Origin: Streptomyces sp. NRRL B-1140
GTDB lineage: Bacteria; Actinomycetota; Actinomycetes; Streptomycetales; Streptomycetaceae
Assembly: GCF_001280065.1 (NCBI RefSeq)
Contig: NZ_LGEA01000136.1
Location: forward strand, 62,001 to 126,000
Direction: 5' to 3'
Length of the DNA: 64,000 nucleotides
Below, piece after piece: positions 37,312 through 48,290 of this stretch. Each line of letters opens with the position of its first letter. The stretch's first letter is position 1. The translations under genes and the position numbers were made by a program. The notes under the pieces are model-generated. The model did not search any database, had not been told where the DNA came from, and was given only the letters and a program-made list of their open reading frames with translations.

Positions 37312-37338
37312 CTGGCACTCCCCCTAGGAGAGTGCCAA
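37312..37338. promoter_or_regulatory. CIRCE element 2 (HrcA operator)
   Basis: CTGGCACTC-N9-GAGTGCCAA: 8 of 9 arm pairs are perfect. Differences from the consensus TTAGCACTC/GAGTGCTAA are symmetrical (A to G, T to C), so dyad symmetry is kept. The HrcA repressor is encoded elsewhere. Confidence 0.88.
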
Positions 37339-37437
37339 CACAGCGACGGGCAGGTCCGGCACCCGCGACGACGGATCCACCTGGTCGCCACCTCAGACAG
37401 TTAACCCCGTGAGATCTCCGAAGGGGGAGGTCGGATC

Positions 37438-37746
37438 GTGACGACCACCAGCTCCAAGGTTGCCATCAAGCCGCTCGAGGACCGCATCGTGGTCCAGCCG
37501 CTCGACGCCGAGCAGACCACCGCCTCTGGCCTGGTCATCCCGGACACCGCCAAGGAGAAGCCCCAGGAGGGCGTCGTCCTGGCCGTGGGCCCGGGCCGCT
37601 TCGAGGACGGCAACCGTCTTCCGCTCGACGTCTCCGTCGGCGACGTCGTGCTCTACAGCAAGTACGGCGGCACCGAGGTGAAGTACAACGGCGAGGAGTA
37701 CCTCGTCCTCTCGGCCCGCGACGTGCTCGCGATCGTCGAGAAGTAA
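37438..37746 (+). CDS. groES: Co-chaperonin GroES
   Basis: 102 aa. GroES caps the GroEL folding chamber. The mobile loop is [20 protein letters not shown], and [20 protein letters not shown] is typical. GTG start with GAAGGGGGAGG upstream. First gene of the heat-shock operon; repressed by HrcA through two CIRCE boxes. Confidence 0.98.
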   Translation: MTTTSSKVAIKPLEDRIVVQPLDAEQTTASGLVIPDTAKEKPQEGVVLAVGPGRFEDGNRLPLDVSVGDVVLYSKYGGTEVKYNGEEYLVLSARDVLAIVEK

Positions 37747-37770
37747 TTCACCCCAAGCACATTGCTTTGA

Positions 37771-39488
<1,718 letters not shown>

Positions 39489-39533
39489 GGCATGACGGCT
39501 GAGGGCTGACGACGTCGGCCCGCCCGAGCCCGA

Positions 39534-39575
39534 GCGAAGGCCCGGCACCCCGGAAACGGGGCGCCGGGCCTTCGC
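39534..39575 (+). terminator. Terminator after groEL1
   Basis: A 19-bp stem (GCGAAGGCCCGGCACCCCG with CGGGGCGCCGGGCCTTCGC, one mismatch) closed by a GAAA tetraloop. It is the strongest hairpin in the window and ends the groES-groEL1 operon. Confidence 0.9.
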
Positions 39576-39649
39576 CGTTCCGGCCCCCGGTCGGGGAACC
39601 GGCGAGACCGTCGCCGGCCTCCTACACACCGGAGCCGAAGGGGGAAGCG

Positions 39650-40699
39650 ATGAGCCAGGCGCTCTACGAGGAACGGTCCCGGAATCCGCTGGCGCGTACC
39701 GCGGAACTCACCGAGGACCGGCTGCGCAGGGGCGGCCGGACCACACCGCTGGAAGAGCTGAACCTCGCCGCCATGGCCGAGGCGTATCTGCGGGGACGCT
39801 GGCTCGGCGGCGGCGGAACCGAACGCCCCCTGGAGTCGCTGACGCAGGGCCCGGGCATCGTCCCGGTCACCCGTGTGACCGGCACGACCGCGCCCCTGAA
39901 AGTGCGCCGCACCGCCGACTTCGCCCACGCGCTGGGTGAACTGGCCGTGCGCAGGTGCGGTGGTCCGGACCAGGTGGCCGCACTCGCCGAGCGGGCCGGG
40001 GCGGAGGGCGTGCCCCTGTGGATCGCCCGCCGTTACGCGCCGGGTCCCGCCGGGACGGTCGCCGTCGCCGTGGACCGGCGCCTGGTCCGCGTGGACGTCT
40101 GGGGGCCGTACGCTCCGGCCGTACGGCTCCGCGCACCATGGGGTTATCGTCCCGACACCACCGACCGGGCGGGCGGCCTGGTCATGACCGTCGGTGACAC
40201 CACGGCACGGCTCGACTTGCGCAAGAGGATGCGCAAGTCCAAGAGCAGCGTGGAGATCCACCTGCCCGACCGGCGGTGGACACTGCGCCGCGAGAACGCC
40301 GAGAGCTCGTGGCTGCTGCGCGACGACCGGCGTGTCGCGCTGCTGACCCGCCCCTCACGGTGGCCCGGCCCTCCGCCCGGCACGGTGCTGCTGCCGCTGG
40401 CCGACGTGCACCACGAGAGCCCCGACCCCCTGGACGCCGTCATGGCCCACGCGGTCGCCGTCTCCTTCGGCCTGGGCGACACGACGGGCCTGGCCCGGTT
40501 CCGTGCCGTGAGGCCCCGCCGGGAGACGGACGGCGAACTCTGGGAGCGCCCCTGGTTCAGCAACCTCGGCCGGGACCGCGACGACAACGAACCCGGCGGT
40601 GGCGACGGCTGGGGCAGCGACGGCGGGGACGGCGGCGACGGGGGAGGGGGCGGTGGTGACGGGGGTGGTGGCGACGGCGGCGGTGGTGGCGGCGACTAG
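39650..40699 (+). CDS. Unknown protein with Gly/Asp-rich tail
   Basis: 349 aa. The first ~310 residues are soluble and Arg-rich (RNPLARTAELTEDRLRRGGR; VAVAVDRRLVRVDVWGPYAP; KSKSSVEIHLPDRRWTLRRE). The beta-rich middle (residues 130-270) has a scramblase-like or tubby-like alternation, but I cannot assign it. The last ~35 residues are almost only Gly and Asp (DGGDGGDGGGGGGDGGGG), encoded by a GGN/GAC repeat, a low-complexity tail seen in some cell-surface or anchoring proteins. GGGGGAAGCG precedes the ATG. Confidence 0.75.
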   Translation: MSQALYEERSRNPLARTAELTEDRLRRGGRTTPLEELNLAAMAEAYLRGRWLGGGGTERPLESLTQGPGIVPVTRVTGTTAPLKVRRTADFAHALGELAVRRCGGPDQVAALAERAGAEGVPLWIARRYAPGPAGTVAVAVDRRLVRVDVWGPYAPAVRLRAPWGYRPDTTDRAGGLVMTVGDTTARLDLRKRMRKSKSSVEIHLPDRRWTLRRENAESSWLLRDDRRVALLTRPSRWPGPPPGTVLLPLADVHHESPDPLDAVMAHAVAVSFGLGDTTGLARFRAVRPRRETDGELWERPWFSNLGRDRDDNEPGGGDGWGSDGGDGGDGGGGGGDGGGGDGGGGGGD

Positions 40700-40776
40700 C
40701 AGTCACTGCTCACAGCGCACAGCGCGGCGCTTGGCGCCGTCGATGCGCGGGCCGGCCGGCCTGAGGGCCCGTGGTG

Positions 40777-41484
40777 TCAGAGCTCCGCGGGATCCAGCAC
40801 CCCGAGCTGCTGCATCAGCCCCAGCCGGTCGTACTGCCACCAGCCCTCGGCGATCTTGCCGTCCGGAGTGCAGCGGTGGATGGTCGTCCCGGTCATGGTG
40901 ACGTCCTTCCCCGTCGGCGGAATCCCTAGGAAGTCGCCCTTGTGGTGTCCCGTCCAGGACCACCGGGTGCACACCCGGTCGCCCTGCGCCATCTGGTCCT
41001 CGAGGGTGAACGAGAAGTCGAACCCGCCCCGCCACACCTCCACCTCGCGCCGGAACGCGTCCAGCCCGATGACGTCCTGCACATTGCCGGGATCATGGTC
41101 GTGGTAGTCCTCGATGAACACGTCGTTGAACGGCGGCGCGTCCCCCTGGCCCGGCGCGAGCTCGAAGAACCTGCGCGCGGTGGCCGCGTACAGCTGCTCG
41201 TCGCGCACCACGTCCAGGTCCGTGAAGGTCGGCGTCTCCTCGCAGAGCGCCACCATGTCCTGGAAGATCCGGTCGGTCTCCGGCAGCCCGGAGTTGCGCA
41301 TCGCCTCCTCGTACGACGGGAACTCCACGATCTCCACGATGTGCGAGGCGTCGGCCCGGTCCTTCGCCACCACACTGTGGGACGCGGTCCGCTTCCCCTT
41401 GGTCTGCTCGACCCACCGGTCCATCAGCCGGTTCATCTCGTCGAGCCGACTGGTCCTGCATTCGATGAGCTGTACGAAGGTCAT
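40777..41484 (-). CDS. Two-domain protein with C-terminal SnoaL-like domain
   Basis: 235 aa. The first ~95 residues form a ferredoxin-like, ABM-type part (TFVQLIECRTSRLDEMNRLM; SHIVEIVEFPSYEEAMRNSG). The second half is SnoaL-like (FNDVFIEDYHDHDPGNVQDV; GDRVCTRWSWTGHHKGDFLG; GKIAEGWWQYDRLGLMQQLG), the fold of polyketide cyclases and many unrelated small hydrolases. The substrate is unknown; no polyketide genes are near. GGAGGCGAGGCC precedes the ATG at 41484. Confidence 0.8.
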   Translation of the reverse strand: MTFVQLIECRTSRLDEMNRLMDRWVEQTKGKRTASHSVVAKDRADASHIVEIVEFPSYEEAMRNSGLPETDRIFQDMVALCEETPTFTDLDVVRDEQLYAATARRFFELAPGQGDAPPFNDVFIEDYHDHDPGNVQDVIGLDAFRREVEVWRGGFDFSFTLEDQMAQGDRVCTRWSWTGHHKGDFLGIPPTGKDVTMTGTTIHRCTPDGKIAEGWWQYDRLGLMQQLGVLDPAEL

Positions 41485-41569
41485 GGCCTCGCCTCCGGCC
41501 CCCCTGGGTCCGGCTGAACAGCTCCATTGTCCCAACAGGAGCTGCCCGTCGCCTCTCGGCCCAAGGCTT

Positions 41570-42343
41570 CTACTGCGGCCCGTACTTCCGCCCCGTCCTG
41601 GAGGAAACGGCCCCCAGCATCCCCCGCGGCACCAGCTTCGCCGCGCCCATCAGCGCCTTGTAGCGCGGGTCCGGAATGGACAGCGTCCTGCCGCGGGCCA
41701 GATCGTGCAGCGCCGTCGCCACCAGCTTGTCCGCGTCGAGCCACATCCAGCCCGGGATGTTGTCGGTGCCCATCCCGGCCCGCTCGTGGAACTCGGTGCG
41801 CACGAACCCCGGGCAGAGCGCCATCAGCCGCACGCCGCTGCCGGCCAGGTCGCGTGCCGCGCCCTGCGTGAACTGCACGACCCAGGCCTTGGAGGCGCCG
41901 TAGGTGCCCCGGGGAACGAAGGCGGCCACCGACGCGACGTTGACCACGCCGCCGCGGCCGCGCTCGCGCATCGCCGCGGTCGCCGCCGACGTCAACCGCA
42001 GCACCGCCTCGCAGTGCACCTTCAGCATCCGCAGCTCGTCGGTCATGGAGACATCGAGATAGCGGCCCTTGTTGCCGAAACCGGCATTGTTGATCAGCAG
42101 GTCGACGGGGTTCCTGCGGTCGCCGAGGCGCGCTGCCACCGCCTCGATGCCCTTGTCCTCGGCCAGGTCGGCCGTCAGCACCTCCGCCTCGATGCCGTGC
42201 CGGTCGTGCAGCTCGGTCGCCTGTTCCCGAAGCCGCTTGGTGTCCCGGGCCACCAGCACCAGGTTGTGCCCGTCCGCCGCCAGTCGCCGCGCGAACGCGG
42301 CCCCGATGCCTGCCGTCGATCCCGTAATCAGAGCCGTTGTCAT
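41570..42343 (-). CDS. Short-chain dehydrogenase/reductase
   Basis: 257 aa, classical SDR. NAD(P)-binding motif TALITGSTAGIGAAFARRLA, NNAG in LLINNAGFGNKG, Ser in VVNVASVAAFVP and catalytic YxxxK in GTYGASKAWVVQFTQG. VARDTKR after the second strand suggests NADPH. Substrate unknown. No Shine-Dalgarno; TAACCT is 7 bp before the ATG, so the mRNA is probably leaderless. Confidence 0.88.
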   Translation of the reverse strand: MTTALITGSTAGIGAAFARRLAADGHNLVLVARDTKRLREQATELHDRHGIEAEVLTADLAEDKGIEAVAARLGDRRNPVDLLINNAGFGNKGRYLDVSMTDELRMLKVHCEAVLRLTSAATAAMRERGRGGVVNVASVAAFVPRGTYGASKAWVVQFTQGAARDLAGSGVRLMALCPGFVRTEFHERAGMGTDNIPGWMWLDADKLVATALHDLARGRTLSIPDPRYKALMGAAKLVPRGMLGAVSSRTGRKYGPQ

Positions 42344-42437
42344 GGCAGAAGGTTAGTGACCCGGACTGAGTGCATCCGCTTCCCCTCGGGGCCGTCCGTG
42401 GTGAAGGGTCGGTGGAGACAGGCGTGGTGAGCCGCCG

Positions 42438-43106
42438 TCAGGCCCCGTACTTCTCCAGATGTTCACGGGCCGTCCTCAGCACCTCCGGGTGCAGGGCCTC
42501 GCCCGCGGCCGGCAGCCGCGGCAGCAGCTCCCGCTCGGTCGTCACCGCCCGGAACTGCAGGGCCACCGTCACGTCGTGACCGGGCCGGTGCACGATCTCG
42601 ACGGCATCGCCCGCGTGGATCTCCCCGGGCTCGATCACCCGCAGATACGCCCCCGGCGCCCCCCGCTGCGTGAACCGCTTGACCCAGCCCTTCTCGTCCA
42701 GATGGCCCTGGAACGTACGGCACGGGATCCGCCCGGAGGTGACTTCCAGGACCACGTCGGGGCCGATGCGCCAGCGCTCGCCGATCAGGGCACCGGACAC
42801 GTCCAGGCCGCGGGTCGTGAGGTTCTCGCCGAACGCGCCGTGGGGCAGGGTCCGGCCCAGCTCGCGCTCCCAAGCGTCCATGTCCTCGCGGGCCATGGCG
42901 TACACCGCCTGGTCGTCACCGCCGTGGTGCTCCAGCTTGCAGACCGCGTCCCCGGCCAGCCCGCTCCCGCCGACGCCCTTGGGCCCGGGCGCGGACACCC
43001 GCACCGGTCCGTCCACCGGCCGCTTGTCGATCCCGGTCACGCCCTGAGGATTGTCCGTGTACGGCACGGCCACGGCCCGTCCCAGATTCACTGACAGAAG
43101 CTTCAT
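42438..43106 (-). CDS. MOSC domain protein
   Basis: 222 aa. MOSC proteins bind molybdenum cofactor or sulfur groups; the bacterial YiiM type helps reduce N-hydroxylated compounds. Features are LEHHGGDDQAVYAMAREDMD, GAFGENLTTRGLDVSGALIG and the conserved Cys in VTSGRIPCRTFQGHL. The start at 43106 (MKLLSVNLGRAV) has TACCGT 7 bp upstream, a leaderless pattern. It diverges from the LysR gene, which may regulate it. Confidence 0.9.
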   Translation of the reverse strand: MKLLSVNLGRAVAVPYTDNPQGVTGIDKRPVDGPVRVSAPGPKGVGGSGLAGDAVCKLEHHGGDDQAVYAMAREDMDAWERELGRTLPHGAFGENLTTRGLDVSGALIGERWRIGPDVVLEVTSGRIPCRTFQGHLDEKGWVKRFTQRGAPGAYLRVIEPGEIHAGDAVEIVHRPGHDVTVALQFRAVTTERELLPRLPAAGEALHPEVLRTAREHLEKYGA

Positions 43107-43186
43107 GGCCGAACGGTAGGCGACCGCCACCCAAAGCGTCGACGCATTATCGGTATCGGCGCCAAAGGGTGACTTATCCTCGAAGG

Positions 43187-44086
43187 GTGATCGAAGCACG
43201 TCATCTCCGCGTCCTGCGCGCCGTCGCGACCACCGGCTCCTTCTCCGCCGCGGGCCGCGAGCTGGGCTGCACCCAGCCCGCCGTCAGCCAGCAGATGAAG
43301 GCCCTGGAGACATCCGTGGGCACGCCGCTGCTGATCCGCACCGGACGCGAGATGCGCCTGACCCAGGCCGGAGAGGCCCTGGTGCGGCACGCCGCCGGGA
43401 TCCTCTCCGGGCTCACTGCGGCGGAGGAGGAGGTCGCCGCCATCGCCGGGCTGCGCGCGGGGCGGGTCCGGCTCGTCTCCTTCCCCAGCGGCAGCTCCAC
43501 CCTCGTCCCCACGGCCCTCGCCGCACTGCGCGAGGCGCACCCCGGCACCCGCGTCTTCCTGGAGGAGGCCGAGCCGCCCGCGTCCGTCGGCCTGCTGCGC
43601 GAGGGCGACTGCGACGTGGCGCTCGCCTTCCGCTACGAGGGGGCGGCCGGCTCCGAGGAGTGGGACGACCTCGTCGTACGACCGCTGCTGTCCGACCGGC
43701 TCGTCGCGCTCGTGCCGGAGCGCCACCGCCTCGCGGGCGCGCGGTCCGTCGCGATCGGTGAACTCGCCGAGGAGCCGTGGATCGCGGGCTGCCCGCGCTG
43801 CCGCGGACAGCTGGTGGAGGTGTGCGCGGCGGCCGGCTTCACCCCGCGCATCGACTTCGCGACCGACGACTACCCGGCGGTCGCCGGACTGGTGGGGGCC
43901 GGACTGGGTGTGGCCGTCCTTCCCCAGCTGGCCGTCGAGTCGGTCCGGCCCCGGGGAGTGCGCGCCGTGCGGCTGGAACCGGAGGTGCGGCGGGAGATCG
44001 TCGCGCTCACCCTGCCCGACCTCGCGCAGGTCCCGGCCGTGGCGGCGACACTCGACCAGCTGGCCCGGGCCGCCCGCCGCCAGTAA
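43187..44086 (+). CDS. LysR-family transcriptional regulator
   Basis: 299 aa. The N-terminal winged HTH is HLRVLRAVATTGSFSAAGRE followed by LGCTQPAVSQQMKALE. The effector domain (about 90-295) has GRVRLVSFPSGSSTLVPTAL and VAGLVGAGLGVAVLPQLAVE. An effector is not predictable. GTG start; TATCCT at 43175-43180 lies 7 bp upstream. It shares an 80-bp divergent region with the MOSC gene. Confidence 0.92.
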   Translation: MIEARHLRVLRAVATTGSFSAAGRELGCTQPAVSQQMKALETSVGTPLLIRTGREMRLTQAGEALVRHAAGILSGLTAAEEEVAAIAGLRAGRVRLVSFPSGSSTLVPTALAALREAHPGTRVFLEEAEPPASVGLLREGDCDVALAFRYEGAAGSEEWDDLVVRPLLSDRLVALVPERHRLAGARSVAIGELAEEPWIAGCPRCRGQLVEVCAAAGFTPRIDFATDDYPAVAGLVGAGLGVAVLPQLAVESVRPRGVRAVRLEPEVRREIVALTLPDLAQVPAVAATLDQLARAARRQ

Positions 44087-44147
44087 CGGCCCACTCGCGT
44101 CAAAAACCAACGGCACGCGTGCGCGTGCCTCATGCAGAAACGTTCCT

Positions 44148-44477
44148 TCAGTTGTTCGAGGCGGAGTGCCCGCCCGGTGCCGACGCCGACACCAGCCGGT
44201 TGCGCGCCCGCCCCATCAGCTCTTCGCGCTCGTCCTCGGTCAGCCCGCCCCACACGCCGTACGGCTCACGCACCGCCAGGGCGTGAGCGGCGCACTCCGC
44301 GCGTACCGGGCACCTCATGCAGACCTCTTTGGCCGAGTTCTCACGAGCGCTCCTCGCCGCACCGCGCTCGCCCTCCGGATGGAAGAAGAGCGAGCTGTCC
44401 ACCCCGCGACAGGCAGCCAGCAGCTGCCAGTCCCACAGGTCCGCGTTCGGTCCGGGAAGGCGGGAGAAATCTGCCAT
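44148..44477 (-). CDS. whiD: WhiB-family iron-sulfur regulator WhiD
   Basis: 109 aa. It starts MADFSRLPGPNADLWDWQLL and has the four cluster cysteines (LAACRG; EVCMRCPVRAEC), the GVWGG turn in EPYGVWGGLTEDEREELM and a basic C-terminal tract (GRARNRL). WhiD is needed for late spore maturation in S. coelicolor and binds a 4Fe-4S cluster; in mycobacteria the equivalent is WhiB3. Sequence and its position beside bldM make the identity nearly certain. AAGGGG precedes the ATG. Confidence 0.96.
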   Translation of the reverse strand: MADFSRLPGPNADLWDWQLLAACRGVDSSLFFHPEGERGAARSARENSAKEVCMRCPVRAECAAHALAVREPYGVWGGLTEDEREELMGRARNRLVSASAPGGHSASNN

Positions 44478-44857
44478 TACGTGACCCCTTGTAGCCGTTT
44501 TGGGCGGATCCGGTGTCTACGACCGTACAACTACGATCTAAGGAGATGAAAATATGACTCATTGCGAATCTATCTCCAGACACTGGCAAAGCGGAAGAAA
44601 TGGGTCTGAATGGGGCATAGCTTGTGATGAAAGTTCGAGGGTCTGCTGTGCGTACCGGCACCGTGTCCGCCCCCTCACGTAGAGTGCCGAAGAGGGCAGC
44701 CGCCCCCGTAACTCTTTCGGGTGACCGTCGTTGAGAGTGCGAGGCGGTTGAAGGAACAAGTGCTCGGGCGTGCGTCCGAGACGGTCGACCGCACAGGTGA
44801 CGATTTCGTACCAGCCTGGAGGCTCAAGGTGACGTGCATCAGCTGCGGAGGGCGGTC
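44478..44857. other. Divergent control region of whiD and bldM
   Basis: 380 bp without a gene. The half near whiD is unusually AT-rich for this genome (about 44530-44620), consistent with developmental promoters and regulator binding. The half near bldM holds a BldN-type promoter (44707-44734, listed separately) and a leader of about 115 nt. Exact sites of other regulators cannot be fixed by eye. Confidence 0.6.
44707..44734 (+). promoter_or_regulatory. BldN-type promoter for bldM
   Basis: CGTAAC (44707-44712), 16-bp spacer, CGTTGA (44729-44734). From memory this is the sequence type used by the ECF sigma factor BldN, and bldM is a known BldN target. It lies about 115 bp before the bldM start. 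Confidence 0.6.
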
Positions 44858-45469
44858 ATGACTTCCGTCCTCGTCTGCGACGACTCCCCGCTTGCCCGAG
44901 AGGCGCTTCGTCGTGCGGTGGCGACCGTGCCCGGCGTAGAGCGCGTGACGACGGCGGCCAACGGCGAGGAGGTCCTCCGCCGCTGGGGGGCCGACCGCTC
45001 GGACTTGATTCTGATGGACGTACGCATGCCCGGACTGGGCGGCGTCGAGACGGTCCGGCGGCTGCTGTCCGCCGACCCCGGTGCGCGCATCATCATGCTC
45101 ACCGTCGCCGAGGACCTGGACGGCGTGGCCCTCGCGGTCGCCGCCGGTGCCCGCGGCTACCTGCACAAGGACGCCTCCCGCGCCGAACTGCGCGCGACGG
45201 TGACCCAGGCCCTGGCCGACCCGACCTGGCGGCTCGCCCCGCGCCGGCTGCGCTCGGCCGAGATGGGCGCCGCGCCCACGCTCACCGCGCGTGAGATCCA
45301 GGTCCTCGAAGGCATGAGCCACGGCCGCTCGAACGCCGAGATCGGGCGCGAGCTGTTCCTCTCCGAGGACACCGTCAAGACGCACGCCCGACGCCTGTTC
45401 AAGAAGCTCGGCGCCTCGGACCGTGCCCACGCCGTGGCGCTCGGCTTCCGGTGGGGTCTGGTGCGCTAG
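44858..45469 (+). CDS. bldM: Developmental response regulator BldM
   Basis: 203 aa, NarL/FixJ type. The receiver domain (1-120) contains VCDDSPLAREALRRAV, LILMDVRMPGLGGVET (the Asp equivalent to the phosphorylation site) and GYLHKDASRAELRATVTQAL; the LuxR-type HTH (140-200) contains LTAREIQVLEGMSHGRSNAE and FLSEDTVKTHARRLFKKLG. BldM, alone or with WhiI, controls genes for aerial hyphae and sporulation; in S. coelicolor phosphorylation is not needed. GGAGGGCGGTC precedes the ATG. Its stop codon touches the MITE-like element. Confidence 0.97.
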   Translation: MTSVLVCDDSPLAREALRRAVATVPGVERVTTAANGEEVLRRWGADRSDLILMDVRMPGLGGVETVRRLLSADPGARIIMLTVAEDLDGVALAVAAGARGYLHKDASRAELRATVTQALADPTWRLAPRRLRSAEMGAAPTLTAREIQVLEGMSHGRSNAEIGRELFLSEDTVKTHARRLFKKLGASDRAHAVALGFRWGLVR

Positions 45470-45692
45470 GGCCTGTCCTTCGGATCGGGCCGGCTTCGAC
45501 GCCGCGCGGCCTCCGGCCGGGGCCGGGGAGCGGGGGCATGTGGATGCCCCCGCGCGAGCCGCGCACGCACGGACCGGAGCCGGCGGCCGATGGCAGCGCC
45601 GGCGGGGATGTTCCCCTGCCCGGGCGAGGTCGGGAACCCGGCAGGGCGCAGGCGAGGGCCCGCGTCCCCGCGATGATCCGAACGGCAGGCCC
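45469..45692. mobile_element. MITE-like element behind bldM
   Basis: About 224 bp bounded by 18-bp inverted repeats with 16 matches: GGGCCTGTCCTTCGGATC on the left, GATCCGAACGGCAGGCCC on the right. Inside is a perfect 9-bp hairpin at 45531-45552 (CGGGGGCAT-GTGG-ATGCCCCCG) and no gene. The ends recall IS5-family transposon ends in Streptomyces. The left end begins at the last base of the bldM stop. No target-site duplication is evident (CTA left, CAG right). Confidence 0.55.
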
Positions 45693-45848
45693 CAGCGGTC
45701 GTGGTGAGAGCACGGAACGCCAGGTGGGCGCGGGTGGGCCGGGGGCCCACAGGGTGCCCGCTGCTCGTTTCGCCGCGGATGCCGCATCCTTGAGGGTGTG
45801 GAGTTCCTCGGGGACGAGTCGGTCGAGCGGAAGGGGAGGGCGCAGGGG

Positions 45849-46526
45849 ATGAGTGCCGGCGCACCTGCTCATAACGCTTCGGTGCACAACAACGGGCGCG
45901 GTGCCGCGGACCCGGCGGCCGCAAGGCACCATGGACCGATGCGCGACGACGAGGCGGCCCCTGCCCAGGGCGCGATCGGTGCGCTCGTCCACCGCGCCGT
46001 CGACGGGGACGAGCAGGCCACGCACGACCTGCTCGCCCATGTCCACCCTTTGGCCCTGCGCTACTGCCGCACCCGTCTGTCCCGGCTCCCGGGCGACGCC
46101 CGGCACTTCGTGGAGGACCTCGCGCAGGAGGTCTGCGTGGCGGTGCTCCTCGCGCTGCCCCGCTACCGGGACACCGGCCGACCCTTCGAGGCGTTCGTCT
46201 TCGCCATCGCCGCCCACAAGGTCGCCGACCTGCAGCGCGCTGCGATGCGCCACCCCGGCTCGACGGCCGTCCCCTCCGACGAGATGCCCGAGCGCCCGGA
46301 CGACTCCCTCGGCCCGGAGGAGCGCGCCCTGCTCAGCAGCGACGCGGAATGGGCCAAGAAGCTGCTGGCCAACCTCCCCGAGAACCAGCGCGAGCTGCTG
46401 CTGCTGCGCATCGCGGTGGGTCTCACGGCCGAGGAGACCGGCCAGATGTTGGGAATGTCACCCGGTGCGGTCCGGGTTGCCCAGCACAGGGCGCTGAGCC
46501 GGCTGCGGGCGCTGGCCGAGCAGTAG
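45849..46526 (+). CDS. shbA: ECF-type RNA polymerase sigma factor, ShbA/SigD-like
   Basis: 225 aa. Region 2 (about 60-130; [40 protein letters not shown]) recognises the -10, and region 4 (165-225; [40 protein letters not shown]) the -35. The position between bldM and guaB matches Streptomyces ShbA, which in S. griseus drives transcription of hrdB, and mycobacterial SigD beside guaB; the symbol rests on this context. Start is uncertain: ATG 45849 (GGAGGG upstream), GTG 45798 and ATG 45939 are possible. No anti-sigma gene follows. Confidence 0.85.
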   Translation: MSAGAPAHNASVHNNGRGAADPAAARHHGPMRDDEAAPAQGAIGALVHRAVDGDEQATHDLLAHVHPLALRYCRTRLSRLPGDARHFVEDLAQEVCVAVLLALPRYRDTGRPFEAFVFAIAAHKVADLQRAAMRHPGSTAVPSDEMPERPDDSLGPEERALLSSDAEWAKKLLANLPENQRELLLLRIAVGLTAEETGQMLGMSPGAVRVAQHRALSRLRALAEQ

Positions 46527-46637
46527 TCCGGCTTGGAGAGCCCCTCAGTTGAACAGGCGGTGCGCCGCTTCCGTACGAACATACGAAGCCCGGAGCGGGG
46601 CGGAACCGTGGAATGAGACAGCCGCGCTTCCCGTTAG

Positions 46638-48185
<1,548 letters not shown>

Positions 48186-48199
48186 CGGCCCGGCTTTCC

Positions 48200-48232
48200 G
48201 AGGGCGGCCCCGGGGCATCCGGGGCCGCCCTC
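48200..48232 (+). terminator. Terminator between guaB and guaB3
   Basis: A perfect 12-bp stem, GAGGGCGGCCCC with GGGGCCGCCCTC, 9-nt loop, 15 nt after the guaB stop. No long T-run follows. Confidence 0.75.
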
Positions 48233-48290
48233 GTCGTGCCCGTCGGCGATACTGGAAGACGCTGCAACGCATCAGGGAAAGGCCACAGAC

